A stretch of 64,000 nucleotides of DNA from Kluyvera cryocrescens NBRC 102467 (GTDB lineage: Bacteria; Pseudomonadota; Gammaproteobacteria; Enterobacterales; Enterobacteriaceae): NCBI RefSeq assembly GCF_001571285.1, contig NZ_BCTM01000020.1:1-64000 (forward strand), given 5' to 3'. Made by a program: the position numbers and the translations under genes. The notes beneath the pieces were generated by a model. It was given only the letters and a program-made list of their open reading frames with translations. It was not told where the DNA came from and searched no databases. This document shows, piece by piece, positions 35,613 through 45,677 of the stretch; position 1 is the first letter of the stretch; every line of letters begins with the position of its first letter.

Positions 35613-36842
35613 ATGTCGAATATTACGAATGTTTCCTCACCGCCGAACACTTCACGCCTGATGCAAACCGTCGGGCTGTGCTTTTTAGTGGCCCTGATGG
35701 AAGGGCTGGATTTACAGGCTGCCGGCATTGCTGCCGTGGGTATCGCCCAGGCATTTGAGCTGGATAAAATGCAGATGGGCTGGATATTTAGCGCCGGTAT
35801 TCTCGGCCTGCTGCCCGGCGCGCTGGGCGGCGGTGTGCTGGCAGACCGCTACGGCCGTAAAAAAGTGCTGCTGGGCTCGGTGGCGCTGTTTGGCCTGTTC
35901 TCCATTGTTACCGCACTGGCATGGGATTATCCCTCGCTGGTGTTTGCCCGTTTGATGACCGGCGTCGGTCTCGGCGCGGCGCTGCCCAATCTGATCGCCT
36001 TAACCTCTGAAGCCGCTGGCCCGCGTTTTCGCGGCACGGCGGTCAGCCTGATGTACTGCGGTGTGCCGATTGGCGCTGCATTGGCTGCGGCGATGGGCGC
36101 GAGTGGCCTCGCGCAGGCGTGGCAAACGATTTTCTGGGTAGGCGGTATCGTTCCATTATTGTTGGTGCCGCTACTGATGTTGCGACTTCCTGAGTCGCAG
36201 GCGTTCTGCGCCGGGCAGGCGGATACGCCAATGCCGCTGCGGGCGATTTTCGCCTCAGACACACGTTCAGCCACACTGCTGCTGTGGCTGTGCTATTTCT
36301 TCACGCTGCTGGTGGTCTACATGTTGATCAACTGGCTGCCTATGCTGCTGGTAGATCAAGGGTTTAGCCGTTCTCAGGCCTCCGGCGTGATGTTTGCCCT
36401 GCAAATGGGGGCGGCGCTTGGGACGCTGATACTGGGCGCGCTGATGGATAAACTCAGTCCACTGACCATGTCGCTGCTGATCTACTCCGGGATGTTGGCG
36501 TCGCTGATTGCGCTAGGCGCGGCGAACTCGTTTAGCCTAATGATGGTGGCCGGTTTTATCGCGGGGATGTTCGCGACTGGCGGACAAAGCGTGCTTTACG
36601 CGCTGGCCCCGCTGTTTTATCGCACGGAGATCCGCGCCACTGGCGTGGGGACGGCCGTCGCCGTCGGACGGCTTGGTGCGATGAGTGGCCCACTGCTGGC
36701 AGGGAAAATGCTGGCGTTGGGCACCGGAACCGTGGGGGTGATGGCCGCGTCGGCGCCGGGGATTGTGCTGGCTGGCGTGGCGGTGTTTTGGCTGATGAAA
36801 AAGCATCAACGCAACGCGGCGGCTGAAAGCATCGCGCCGTAA
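35613..36842 (+). CDS. mhpT: MhpT, 3-(3-hydroxyphenyl)propionate transporter (MFS)
   Basis: The product has 409 residues from the ATG at 35613 (E. coli 403), preceded by a GAAAGG ribosome-binding site; an upstream in-frame ATG would start inside the hairpins. It is an aromatic acid:H+ symporter with 12 helices: VALMEGLDLQAAGIAAVGIAQAFELDKMQMGWIFSAGILG, DRYGRKK after helix 2, and LMYCGVPIGAALAA. It brings the phenylpropionate substrates in and completes the operon 109 bp after mhpE. Confidence 0.96.
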   Translation: MSNITNVSSPPNTSRLMQTVGLCFLVALMEGLDLQAAGIAAVGIAQAFELDKMQMGWIFSAGILGLLPGALGGGVLADRYGRKKVLLGSVALFGLFSIVTALAWDYPSLVFARLMTGVGLGAALPNLIALTSEAAGPRFRGTAVSLMYCGVPIGAALAAAMGASGLAQAWQTIFWVGGIVPLLLVPLLMLRLPESQAFCAGQADTPMPLRAIFASDTRSATLLLWLCYFFTLLVVYMLINWLPMLLVDQGFSRSQASGVMFALQMGAALGTLILGALMDKLSPLTMSLLIYSGMLASLIALGAANSFSLMMVAGFIAGMFATGGQSVLYALAPLFYRTEIRATGVGTAVAVGRLGAMSGPLLAGKMLALGTGTVGVMAASAPGIVLAGVAVFWLMKKHQRNAAAESIAP

Positions 36843-36968
36843 ACTCGCGACTGTGTAGCGGAATGCCATGATATTTTTTAATGTTATGGCATAAAAAGCA
36901 CAGTTCTCTCGTCGAGAGCGTTCCTATACTGTTGTTCACATTCATCACGATGCAACAGGCAGGACGTT

Positions 36969-37835
36969 ATGACCCAGTACGGCACGTTTTCCCTTGGTTC
37001 TCAGTTTGTTAATCGCCTCGGTTACGGGGCGATGCAGTTGGCCGGCCCCGGCGTATTTGGCCCGCCAAAGGACCGTCATGCAGCGATTGATGTTTTGCGT
37101 GAAGCGCTGGCGCTGGGCGTCAATCATATCGACACCAGCGATTTTTATGGTCCACACGTTACCAACCAAATTATTCGCGAAGCGCTGCACCCGTATGCCG
37201 ACGATCTGGTGATCGTCACCAAAATCGGCGCTCGTCGCGGTGATGACGCCTCCTGGTTACCGGCTTTCTCGGCGGCAGAGCTCAAACAGGCGGTGCATGA
37301 TAATCTGCGCAACCTCGGGCTTGAGGTGCTGGATGTGGTCAATATGCGGGTGATGATAGGCGACGGCCATGCACCGCGAGAAGGCTCGATTGAGGCCTCG
37401 GTCAGCGTGCTGGCCGAACTGCAACAGCAGGGGCTGGTGAAGCATATCGGGCTGAGTAACGTGACGCCAACGCAGGTCGCCGAGGCGCGCAAGGTGGCGG
37501 ACATTGTCTGCGTACAGAACGAATACAATATTGCCCACCGCCATGACGATGCGCTGATTGACGCATTGGCGCGTGACGGCATTGCCTATGTTCCGTTTTT
37601 CCCGTTAGGGGGATTCTCGCCGCTGCAATCGTCAATCTTAAATGACATTGCTGCATCACTTGGCGCTACGCCTATGCAGGTGGCGCTGGCCTGGCTGCTG
37701 CACCGTTCGCCAAATATCCTGCTGATCCCCGGTACATCGTCGGTGGCGCACCTGCGGGAAAATATGGCGGCGGCACAGCTAAAACTGTCGACGGAAACGC
37801 TGGCGGCACTTGACGGTATTGCGGCAAAGGGCTAA
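36969..37835 (+). CDS. pdxI: PdxI (YdbC), pyridoxal reductase / aldo-keto reductase
   Basis: The product has 288 residues (E. coli 286) and is nearly identical in key segments: NRLGYGAMQLAGPGVFGPP, NHIDTSDFYGPHVTNQIIREAL and IPGTSSVAHLRENMAAAQL. It is an NADPH-dependent aldo-keto reductase that reduces pyridoxal to pyridoxine in vitamin B6 salvage. Catalytic residues Asp, Tyr, Lys and (Asp56)-(Tyr61)-type motif DTSDFYGP are present. The 11-bp gap to the GFA gene suggests one transcription unit. Confidence 0.95.
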   Translation: MTQYGTFSLGSQFVNRLGYGAMQLAGPGVFGPPKDRHAAIDVLREALALGVNHIDTSDFYGPHVTNQIIREALHPYADDLVIVTKIGARRGDDASWLPAFSAAELKQAVHDNLRNLGLEVLDVVNMRVMIGDGHAPREGSIEASVSVLAELQQQGLVKHIGLSNVTPTQVAEARKVADIVCVQNEYNIAHRHDDALIDALARDGIAYVPFFPLGGFSPLQSSILNDIAASLGATPMQVALAWLLHRSPNILLIPGTSSVAHLRENMAAAQLKLSTETLAALDGIAAKG

Positions 37836-37846
37836 CGGGAGGCGCA

Positions 37847-38254
37847 ATGGCTGAAAAACTCTCCGCCCAGTGCCACTGCGGCGCGGTGGCGTTTACCGTC
37901 GAGCTCAGCGATGGGTTTAATACGATACGGCGCTGCAACTGTTCATATTGCCGGATGCGCGGTGCGGTGGCGGTGTCCGCGCCGCTGTCGGGCATTACCT
38001 TGTTACGAGGGCAGGACAAGCTGACGGAGTACCGTTTTAATACCGGCGAAGCGGTGCATTTTTTCTGCTCGGTGTGCGGCATTTATCCGTTTCACCAGCG
38101 GCGGTCGAATCCGCAGCAGTACGGGATTAACGTTGCCTGTATTGAGGGCGTTTCACCGTTCGATTTTCCCTGCGTTGAGGTTCACGACGGGGTCAATCAT
38201 CCTAAGGATGGGGGCGGTGGCGTGGTAGGGTATCTACGCTACGAGAAAAAGTAG
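37847..38254 (+). CDS. GFA-family (glutathione-dependent formaldehyde-activating-like) protein
   Basis: The product has 135 residues. Zinc ligands CHCG (residues 9-12), CNCSYC (31-36) and CSVCG near 75 are typical of the GFA/CENP-V fold, whose founding member binds S-hydroxymethylglutathione. The actual substrate of most members is not known. It follows pdxI by 11 bp, and a good terminator follows it. The frmRA formaldehyde genes lie 20 kb away. Confidence 0.85.
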   Translation: MAEKLSAQCHCGAVAFTVELSDGFNTIRRCNCSYCRMRGAVAVSAPLSGITLLRGQDKLTEYRFNTGEAVHFFCSVCGIYPFHQRRSNPQQYGINVACIEGVSPFDFPCVEVHDGVNHPKDGGGGVVGYLRYEKK

Positions 38255-38267
38255 GCGGCGGATAAAA

Positions 38268-38298
38268 CAAAAAACCCTGCGATTAAGCAGGGTTTTTC
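38268..38298. terminator. bidirectional terminator between the GFA gene and azoR
   Basis: AAAAACCCTGC and GCAGGGTTTTT flank a six-base loop GATTAA; A and T runs on both sides suit two-way termination. Confidence 0.93.
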
Positions 38299-38313
38299 TA
38301 TTGCCATGCGCGA

Positions 38314-38973
<660 letters not shown>

Positions 38974-39116
38974 TCACATTCCTGCCACAGGGATAGCGCA
39001 ATATATCGAATTCTATTGTCAGTTTTTTTGAACAAGGCATGAAATAGACAAATGTGGTACGCTAGGACCATACTTTATAAGAGCTTTTTCCTGGCAGTAC
39101 GCTGCCCGATAACACT

Positions 39117-42100
39117 ATGACAGAACAACAGAAAATCACCTTTGCGATGCTGAATCAGCGCCTTGAGGCCCTGATGCTGCGGGATAAACAGCGATTTGCC
39201 CGTCGTTTACACGGCGTTAAAAAGGTTAAAAATCCTGATGCTCAACAGGCCATTATTCAGGAGATGGCGCAAGAAATTGAACAGGCTGCCGGTAAAGTCG
39301 TGCTGCGTGAAGCCGCGCGTCCGGTGATTGAATACCCGGACAACCTGCCCGTTAGCCAGAAAAAACAGGCGATTCTTGAAGCCGTACGCGATAACCAGGT
39401 GGTGATCGTGGCGGGGGAAACCGGTTCGGGGAAAACCACCCAGTTGCCGAAAATCTGTATGGAACTGGGGCGTGGGATAAAGGGGCTGATTGGCCATACC
39501 CAGCCGCGTCGCCTGGCGGCGCGAACCGTCGCCAACCGTATTGCCGAAGAGCTGAAAACTGAACCGGGTGGCTGCATCGGTTACAAAGTGCGTTTTAGCG
39601 ATCACGTCAGCGATAACACCATGGTGAAACTGATGACCGACGGGATTTTGCTGGCTGAGATCCAGCAGGACCGTCTGTTGATGCAGTACGACACCATCAT
39701 TATTGATGAAGCGCACGAACGTAGTCTGAACATCGATTTTTTACTGGGCTATCTGCGCGAGCTGCTGCCGCGTCGTCCGGATCTGAAAATCATCATCACC
39801 TCGGCAACCATCGACCCGGAACGCTTTTCGCGCCACTTTAACAATGCGCCAATTATCGAAGTTTCCGGCCGTACTTATCCGGTTGAGGTTCGCTATCGCC
39901 CGATTGTTGAAGACGCCGACGATACCGAACGCGATCAGCTGCAGGCGATTTTTGACGCCGTCGATGAATTGGGCCGTGAAAGCGCCGGCGATATTCTGAT
40001 CTTTATGAGCGGTGAACGCGAAATTCGCGATACCGCCGATGCGCTCAGCAAGCGCGACCTGCGGCATACCGAAATTCTGCCGCTGTACGCGCGGTTGTCG
40101 AACAGCGAGCAGAACCGGGTTTTCCAGTCGCACAGCGGGCGTCGCATCGTGCTGGCCACCAACGTTGCCGAAACCTCACTGACCGTACCGGGAATCAAGT
40201 ATGTGATTGACCCGGGTACCGCGCGCATCAGCCGCTACAGCTATCGCACCAAAGTGCAGCGTCTGCCGATCGAGCCGGTGTCACAGGCCTCGGCAAACCA
40301 GCGTAAGGGGCGCTGCGGCCGTGTGTCTGAAGGCATCTGTATTCGTCTGTATTCAGAAGACGATTTCCTGTCGCGCCCGGAATTTACTGACCCGGAAATT
40401 CTGCGTACCAACCTGGCCTCCGTCATTCTCCAGATGACGGCGTTAGGCTTAGGCGATATTGCCGCGTTTCCGTTCGTTGAAGCGCCGGATAAACGCAATA
40501 TTCAGGACGGCGTGCGCCTGCTCGAAGAGCTCAGTGCTATTACCACCGACGAACAGCAGGCAGCCTATAAACTGACGCCGCTAGGCCGTCAGCTCAGCCA
40601 ACTGCCGGTCGATCCGCGTCTGGCGCGTATGGTGCTGGAAGCGCAAAAACACGGCTGCGTCCGTGAAGCGATGATTATCACCTCGGCGCTCTCTATTCAG
40701 GATCCGCGTGAGCGGCCGATGGACAAAAAGCAGGCGTCGGATGAGAAACATCAGCGCTTCCATGACAAAGAGTCTGACTTCCTGGCCTTTGTTAATCTGT
40801 GGAACTATCTCGGCGAACAGCAAAAAGCGCTGTCGTCGAACCAGTTCCGCCGTCAGTGCAAGCTGGATTACCTCAACTACCTGCGGGTGCGCGAGTGGCA
40901 GGACATCTACACCCAACTGCGCCAGGTGGTGAAAGAGCTGGGCATTCCGGTGAACAGTGAACCGGCGGAATATCGTGAAATTCATATCGCGCTGCTGACC
41001 GGCCTGCTGTCGCATATCGGCATGAAGGATACTGATAAACAGGAGTTTACCGGTGCACGTAACGCCCGCTTCTCCATCTTCCCGGGATCCGGGCTGTTTA
41101 AGAAGCCACCGAAATGGGCGATGGTCGCGGAACTGGTCGAAACCAGCCGTCTGTGGGGCCGCATTGCGGCGCGCATCGATCCGGAATGGGTTGAGCCCGT
41201 GGCGCAGCATCTGATCAAGCGCTCATACAGTGAACCGCACTGGGAGCGCGCGCAGGGCGCAGTAATGGCGACAGAAAAAGTTACCGTTTACGGCCTGCCA
41301 ATTGTGGCGGCGCGAAAGGTCAACTACAGCCAAATTGACCCGGCGCTATGCCGCGAGCTGTTTATTCGCCACGCGCTGGTAGAGGGCGACTGGCAAACGC
41401 GCCACGCCTTCTTCCGCGACAACTTAAAGCTGCGCAGCGAAATTGAAGAGCTGGAGCATAAATCGCGTCGTCGCGATATCCTGGTGGATGATGAGACGAT
41501 GTTTGAATTTTATGACCAGCGCATCAGCCATGACGTCATTTCCTCGCGCCACTTTGACAAATGGTGGAAACAGGCCAGCCGCGAAACGCCGGATCTGCTC
41601 AACTTTGAAAAGAGCATGCTGATTAAAGAAGGCGCGGAGCAGGTCAGCAAGCTGGACTACCCGAACTTCTGGCATCAGGGCAATCTGAAGCTGCGCCTGA
41701 CCTATCAGTTTGAGCCGGGGGCCGATGCCGATGGGGTCACGGTACATATCCCGCTGCCGCTGTTAAATCAGGTGGAAGAGGCCGGTTTTGAGTGGCAAAT
41801 TCCCGGGTTGCGCCGTGAGCTGATTATCGCGCTGATTAAATCGCTGCCGAAACCGGTACGACGTAATTTTGTACCCGCGCCAAACTATGCGGAAGCCTTC
41901 TTAGGCCGCGTGACGCCGCTGGAGCTACCGCTGCTTGATTCGCTGGAGCGTGAATTGCGCCGGATGACCGGCGTTACCGTTGAACGCGACGCCTGGCAGT
42001 GGGATCAGGTGCCCGATCACCTGAAAATCACTTTCCGGGTGGTTGACGACAAAAATAAGAAGCTGCAGGAAGGGCGCGTTTTACAGGATTTAAAAGATGC

Positions 42101-43019
42101 GCTGAAAGGTAAGGTTCAGGAGACGCTCTCCTCGGTTGCTGACGACGGTATCGAACAGAACGGCCTGCACATCTGGAGCTTTGGCGACCTGCCTGAACGT
42201 TATGAACAAAAGCGCGGCAACTATAAGGTGAAAGCCTGGCCGGCGCTGGTGGATGAACGTGACAGTGTCGCGATCAAACTGTTTGATAACGAGCTGGAAC
42301 AGCAGCAGATGATGTGGCGCGGCCTGCGCCGCCTGTTGCTGCTGAACATCCCGTCGCCGATTAAATATCTGCACGAGAAGCTGCCGAACAAAGCCAAGCT
42401 TGGCCTCTACTTCAACCCGTACGGCAAGGTCTTGGATCTGATTGATGATTGCATCTCCTGCGGGGTTGATAAGCTGATTGATGAGGCGGGTGGACCGGTA
42501 TGGACCGAAGCGGGCTTTACCGCGCTGCACGAGAAAGTGCGTGCCGACCTTAACGAAACGGTGGTGGGCATAGCCAAGCAGGTTGAGCAGATCCTCACGG
42601 CGGTATTTAACGTCAACAAGCGGCTGAAAGGGCGCGTAGACATGACCATGGCGCTGGGACTGTCGGATATCAAGGCGCAGATGAACGGCCTGGTGTATCG
42701 CGGATTTGTCACCGGCAACGGTTTCCGTCGATTAGGTGATACGCTGCGCTATCTGCAGGCGATTGAAAAACGGCTGGAGAAAATGGCGGTCGACCCGCAT
42801 CGTGATCGCGCGCAGATGCTGAAGGTGGAAAGCGTACAGCAGGCGTGGCAGCAGTGGCTGAATAAACTGCCGCCGGCGCGCCGGGAGGATGAAGACGTGA
42901 AAGAGATCCGCTGGATGATTGAAGAGCTGCGCGTCAGCTTCTTCGCACAGCAACTCGGAACACCGTATCCGATCTCCGATAAGCGTATTCTGCAGGCGAT
43001 GGAGCAGATTGTTGCTTAA
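39117..43019 (+). CDS. hrpA: HrpA, DEAH-box ATP-dependent RNA helicase
   Basis: The product has 1300 residues, the E. coli length. Walker A is GETGSGKTT (100-108), the DEAH box is IIIDEAHERSLNIDF (195-209), and SAT follows; the later RKGRCGRVSEG is motif VI. After the helicase core come the winged-helix, OB and long C-terminal regions of the HrpA family. In E. coli HrpA resolves stalled ribosomes by pulling on the mRNA and processes fimbrial mRNA. The frame is unbroken. Confidence 0.98.
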   Translation: MTEQQKITFAMLNQRLEALMLRDKQRFARRLHGVKKVKNPDAQQAIIQEMAQEIEQAAGKVVLREAARPVIEYPDNLPVSQKKQAILEAVRDNQVVIVAGETGSGKTTQLPKICMELGRGIKGLIGHTQPRRLAARTVANRIAEELKTEPGGCIGYKVRFSDHVSDNTMVKLMTDGILLAEIQQDRLLMQYDTIIIDEAHERSLNIDFLLGYLRELLPRRPDLKIIITSATIDPERFSRHFNNAPIIEVSGRTYPVEVRYRPIVEDADDTERDQLQAIFDAVDELGRESAGDILIFMSGEREIRDTADALSKRDLRHTEILPLYARLSNSEQNRVFQSHSGRRIVLATNVAETSLTVPGIKYVIDPGTARISRYSYRTKVQRLPIEPVSQASANQRKGRCGRVSEGICIRLYSEDDFLSRPEFTDPEILRTNLASVILQMTALGLGDIAAFPFVEAPDKRNIQDGVRLLEELSAITTDEQQAAYKLTPLGRQLSQLPVDPRLARMVLEAQKHGCVREAMIITSALSIQDPRERPMDKKQASDEKHQRFHDKESDFLAFVNLWNYLGEQQKALSSNQFRRQCKLDYLNYLRVREWQDIYTQLRQVVKELGIPVNSEPAEYREIHIALLTGLLSHIGMKDTDKQEFTGARNARFSIFPGSGLFKKPPKWAMVAELVETSRLWGRIAARIDPEWVEPVAQHLIKRSYSEPHWERAQGAVMATEKVTVYGLPIVAARKVNYSQIDPALCRELFIRHALVEGDWQTRHAFFRDNLKLRSEIEELEHKSRRRDILVDDETMFEFYDQRISHDVISSRHFDKWWKQASRETPDLLNFEKSMLIKEGAEQVSKLDYPNFWHQGNLKLRLTYQFEPGADADGVTVHIPLPLLNQVEEAGFEWQIPGLRRELIIALIKSLPKPVRRNFVPAPNYAEAFLGRVTPLELPLLDSLERELRRMTGVTVERDAWQWDQVPDHLKITFRVVDDKNKKLQEGRVLQDLKDALKGKVQETLSSVADDGIEQNGLHIWSFGDLPERYEQKRGNYKVKAWPALVDERDSVAIKLFDNELEQQQMMWRGLRRLLLLNIPSPIKYLHEKLPNKAKLGLYFNPYGKVLDLIDDCISCGVDKLIDEAGGPVWTEAGFTALHEKVRADLNETVVGIAKQVEQILTAVFNVNKRLKGRVDMTMALGLSDIKAQMNGLVYRGFVTGNGFRRLGDTLRYLQAIEKRLEKMAVDPHRDRAQMLKVESVQQAWQQWLNKLPPARREDEDVKEIRWMIEELRVSFFAQQLGTPYPISDKRILQAMEQIVA

Positions 43020-43619
43020 AGCAGATGGCCGGCCGGATTAAGACGGTTGGGGTTTAATGCTCGGCGGTACTTATGTTTTGTAGAATTTGAAACAACAGTA
43101 TTGGTGAATTGGCAAAGGGGTGCTGCGCCCCTTTGCCCTCTCTGCGGCGAAATCGGTGCTTCGCACGGCGTTCGCCTTGCGGCACGACGACACTCGATAT
43201 TACTTGTTCCATCCCTAGCGGCCAGACCTTATCTTTCATTCTCCGGCTCACTGATTTCAAGCGGGGACTCATCGGTTCCAGCGACTTCGATTTTGGCTTT
43301 TAGCGAAAAGACTACAGCGACATGGGTGGCGTCTGAATCGCCGAAGCGTTGCCTGGAGGCCAGGGCAGCCCACAGGGATGTTACCTCGCGCCCGACCCGA
43401 AAGCCGGAAGGCATAAGCTGAGGGAACCGCGCAGCGGCGATTCTGCCGCCAGAGCGCGGGAGTGCAGGGGGCGGCGGCGATTGGCCGCCCCTTGCGCGCT
43501 CCTTGCGCCATTCAGATTAAATGGCATGAAATGAATAAGGAGCGCAATCGGTTGGATAGCGGAACGGAATCTTGCACCGGACTGCGCTACCTGCTCCTAA
43601 CCCTGTCGTGGCGCGCCGA
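43020..43619. other. intergenic region with remnant sequence
   Basis: This 600-bp gap holds two GC-rich hairpins (43111-43137, GGCAAAGGGG/CCCCTTTGCC; and 43468-43491, GGGGCGGC/GCCGCCCC) and an Ash/Icd-like gene fragment on the minus strand. Several frames are open by virtue of high G+C; only the fragment has family features. Confidence 0.6.
43229..43414 (-). pseudogene. fragment of an Ash/Icd-like (P4-type) protein
   Basis: A 61-residue frame reads MPSGFRVGREVTSLWAALAS, then RQRFGDSDATHVAVVFSLKA, with KIEVAGTDESPLEI at its end. These phrases resemble the middle of proteins annotated as host cell division inhibitor Icd-like or Ash, carried by P4-like satellites and common as scattered fragments in enterobacterial chromosomes. 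The flanking parts of the family are missing or shifted into other frames (see the overlapping open frames 43269-43511 and 43054-43272). No integrase or att site is present. Confidence 0.55.
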
Positions 43620-44279
43620 TTAACCATTCACCCACGCCAGCGTAAACCCATCCCAGCCCTTAATCCCGACCGTTTGTAGCGCCGTCACCGTCAGGCGCGG
43701 ATCGTTACGCATCATCTCGATAAACCGCCGAACGCCCTGCACCCGTTCATCGGTGCTGTGAGGGTTGGTGACTTCACCGTCGCGTACCACGTTATCACCG
43801 ATAATCAACGTGCCGGGGCGGGCGTATTTCAGCGCCCACTGGAGGTAATAGGGATTGTTAGGCTTATCGGCATCAATAAAGATGAGGTCGAAAGGAGCGT
43901 CGGACTCAAGTTTGGCCAGTGAATCGAGCGCCGAGCCCTCGTGCAGCGTTACGCGCTCGGCAAGACCGGCGAGCTGAATATTTTCCCGCGCCACCTGGGC
44001 GTGTCGTGGATCGGCCTCTAGCGTCACTAGCCGTCCGTGCTCCGGCAGCTCGCGCGCCATCCAGATGGTGCTATAAGCACCGAGGGTGCCGATTTCGAGA
44101 ATGGATTTTGCTCCCACCATCCGCACAAACAGCGCCAACAGTTGCCCCTGATTGGCGGCAACGTCGTGCGCTGGCAGGCCCGCGCGGTGGTTGTTTTCCA
44201 GCACCTGAGACAAGACTTCGTCATCAGGAATTAAATTGTCTATCAGATAGTTATCTACTTCAGACCACTGTTTCTGCAT
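43620..44279 (-). CDS. class I SAM-dependent O-methyltransferase (COMT-like)
   Basis: The product has 219 residues and belongs to the caffeoyl-CoA/catechol O-methyltransferase family. The SAM-binding motif ILEIGTLGAYSTIWMA is at about residues 60-75, LVTLEADPRHAQVARENI follows, and the metal/catechol acids are in DLIFIDADKPNNPYY (about 130-144). It starts 21 bp after the efflux outer membrane gene, on the same strand, so it may share that operon; methylation of catechol-like compounds is plausible but unproven. Confidence 0.85.
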   Translation of the reverse strand: MQKQWSEVDNYLIDNLIPDDEVLSQVLENNHRAGLPAHDVAANQGQLLALFVRMVGAKSILEIGTLGAYSTIWMARELPEHGRLVTLEADPRHAQVARENIQLAGLAERVTLHEGSALDSLAKLESDAPFDLIFIDADKPNNPYYLQWALKYARPGTLIIGDNVVRDGEVTNPHSTDERVQGVRRFIEMMRNDPRLTVTALQTVGIKGWDGFTLAWVNG

Positions 44280-44300
44280 TGTGACACCCTAATGGATTTG

Positions 44301-45677
44301 TCAGCCTGACAGCGAAGACCAGCCGCCTCCTAGCGCCCGGTAAAGATCTATCTGCGCCAGCAGCAGGTTGTTTTTGACCTGTACGACGCTAATTTGCGTG
44401 GAGAACAAGGTGCGCTGGGCGTCCAGCACATCGAGATAAGAGGAGTAGCCGTTGCGATAGCGGTTCTGCGCGATACGCAGCGTTTCCTGCGCTACGTCTT
44501 CTTGCCCCTGCAGCTCGGCGAGCTGCTCCGCGTAACGGCTGATGGCATCAAGGCTATCGTTCACCTCTTTAAAGGCGCTGCGGACCGTTTTTTCATAGAC
44601 ATACAGCGCCTGGTTACGCTGCGCCATGGAGACATCAACCTGCGCATTCAGCGCCTGGCGGTTCAGTAAGGGGGCGAGAATACTGCCGCCGAGGCTCCAT
44701 AAGCGTAGCGGATTATCCAGTAGGTCCGGCAGCGTTCGATCCTGATAGCTGCCGGTGGCGGTGAGGTTAATTGACGGCAGCAGTTTCGCCTGCGAGGAGG
44801 CAAGCGTGGCATCGGCGGCAACTAACTGGCGCTGCGCCTGCACAATATCCGGGCGGCGGTTCAGCAGCGTCGACGGTAGCTGCGATGGCAGCGCCAGCGG
44901 CGTTAATTGGTCAAACTCATTGCGCTTAATCGAACCGGGATTGGCGCCTAACAGCACGCTCAATGCGTTTTCCTGCTGCGCTATCTGATGCCGCAGCAGC
45001 GGCACCTGCGCGCGTGTTGAGCGCAATTCGGAGTCGGCCTGCATTAGCTCCAGGCGTGAAGTATAGCCGGTTTCAAACTGCCGTTTTGCCAGGTTGTAGG
45101 CGTCTTCACGGGACTTCAGCGTCTGCTCGGTGACGTGAAGCTGTTGATCCAGCGACAACAGGGTGATGTAACCGACCGAAACCGAAGTGGCAACCGTCAG
45201 ATTGGCGGCGGCGGCGGCGGCTTTTTGCGCCTCGAGGCTGGCCTGTGCGGCATCCGCGGCACTGCGATTTGCGCCCCAGAGATCAACATCGTAGCTGGCG
45301 GTCAGACTGCCTTTATACACGGTGCTGTGAATGGGCTGCCCGGTCGCAGCCGACTGGGCACGCGCACGGCTACCGGATAACCCGGCATCCAGCGTCGGGA
45401 ACAGACTACCGTCGGCGGCGTACACCCGCGCCTGATACTCGTTGACCCGTTCGCGGGCGATCAGTACGTCGCTGTTATGTCGCAGCGCCTGGTCGACGTA
45501 TTGATTGAGCGCGCTATCGTGAAAATTACGCCACCATACGCCTTCAACGGCGCTGGTAGGGCCCACATCGGCACGCCAGGCAGCGGGGATCGCAAGCGTC
45601 GGATCGGCGCGCGGGATATCTGCCGACTGGCAGCCGACCAGTGCAAGAGTCAGCGCGAGAGCCACAGGGCGGATCAT
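44301..45677 (-). CDS. outer membrane efflux lipoprotein (TolC/OprM family)
   Basis: The product has 458 residues. The lipobox ALVGC (Cys16) follows a short signal. Two NodT/OEP repeats are present, each with long coiled-coil helices (for example about 130-220 and 340-430), and the ASYDVDLWGANRSAADAA and SRLELMQADSELRSTRAQ segments are typical. It is the outer channel of the tripartite pump and overlaps the adaptor gene by four bases. Confidence 0.93.
   Translation of the reverse strand: MIRPVALALTLALVGCQSADIPRADPTLAIPAAWRADVGPTSAVEGVWWRNFHDSALNQYVDQALRHNSDVLIARERVNEYQARVYAADGSLFPTLDAGLSGSRARAQSAATGQPIHSTVYKGSLTASYDVDLWGANRSAADAAQASLEAQKAAAAAANLTVATSVSVGYITLLSLDQQLHVTEQTLKSREDAYNLAKRQFETGYTSRLELMQADSELRSTRAQVPLLRHQIAQQENALSVLLGANPGSIKRNEFDQLTPLALPSQLPSTLLNRRPDIVQAQRQLVAADATLASSQAKLLPSINLTATGSYQDRTLPDLLDNPLRLWSLGGSILAPLLNRQALNAQVDVSMAQRNQALYVYEKTVRSAFKEVNDSLDAISRYAEQLAELQGQEDVAQETLRIAQNRYRNGYSSYLDVLDAQRTLFSTQISVVQVKNNLLLAQIDLYRALGGGWSSLSG

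Noticed and set aside
34637-35728. 363-codon minus-strand frame
   Set aside because: Antisense to mhpE, which is intact and conserved; high G+C opens the opposite frame.
43047-43421. 124-codon plus-strand frame in the hrpA gap
   Set aside because: Overlaps the minus-strand Ash/Icd-like fragment and lacks a ribosome-binding site or family features.
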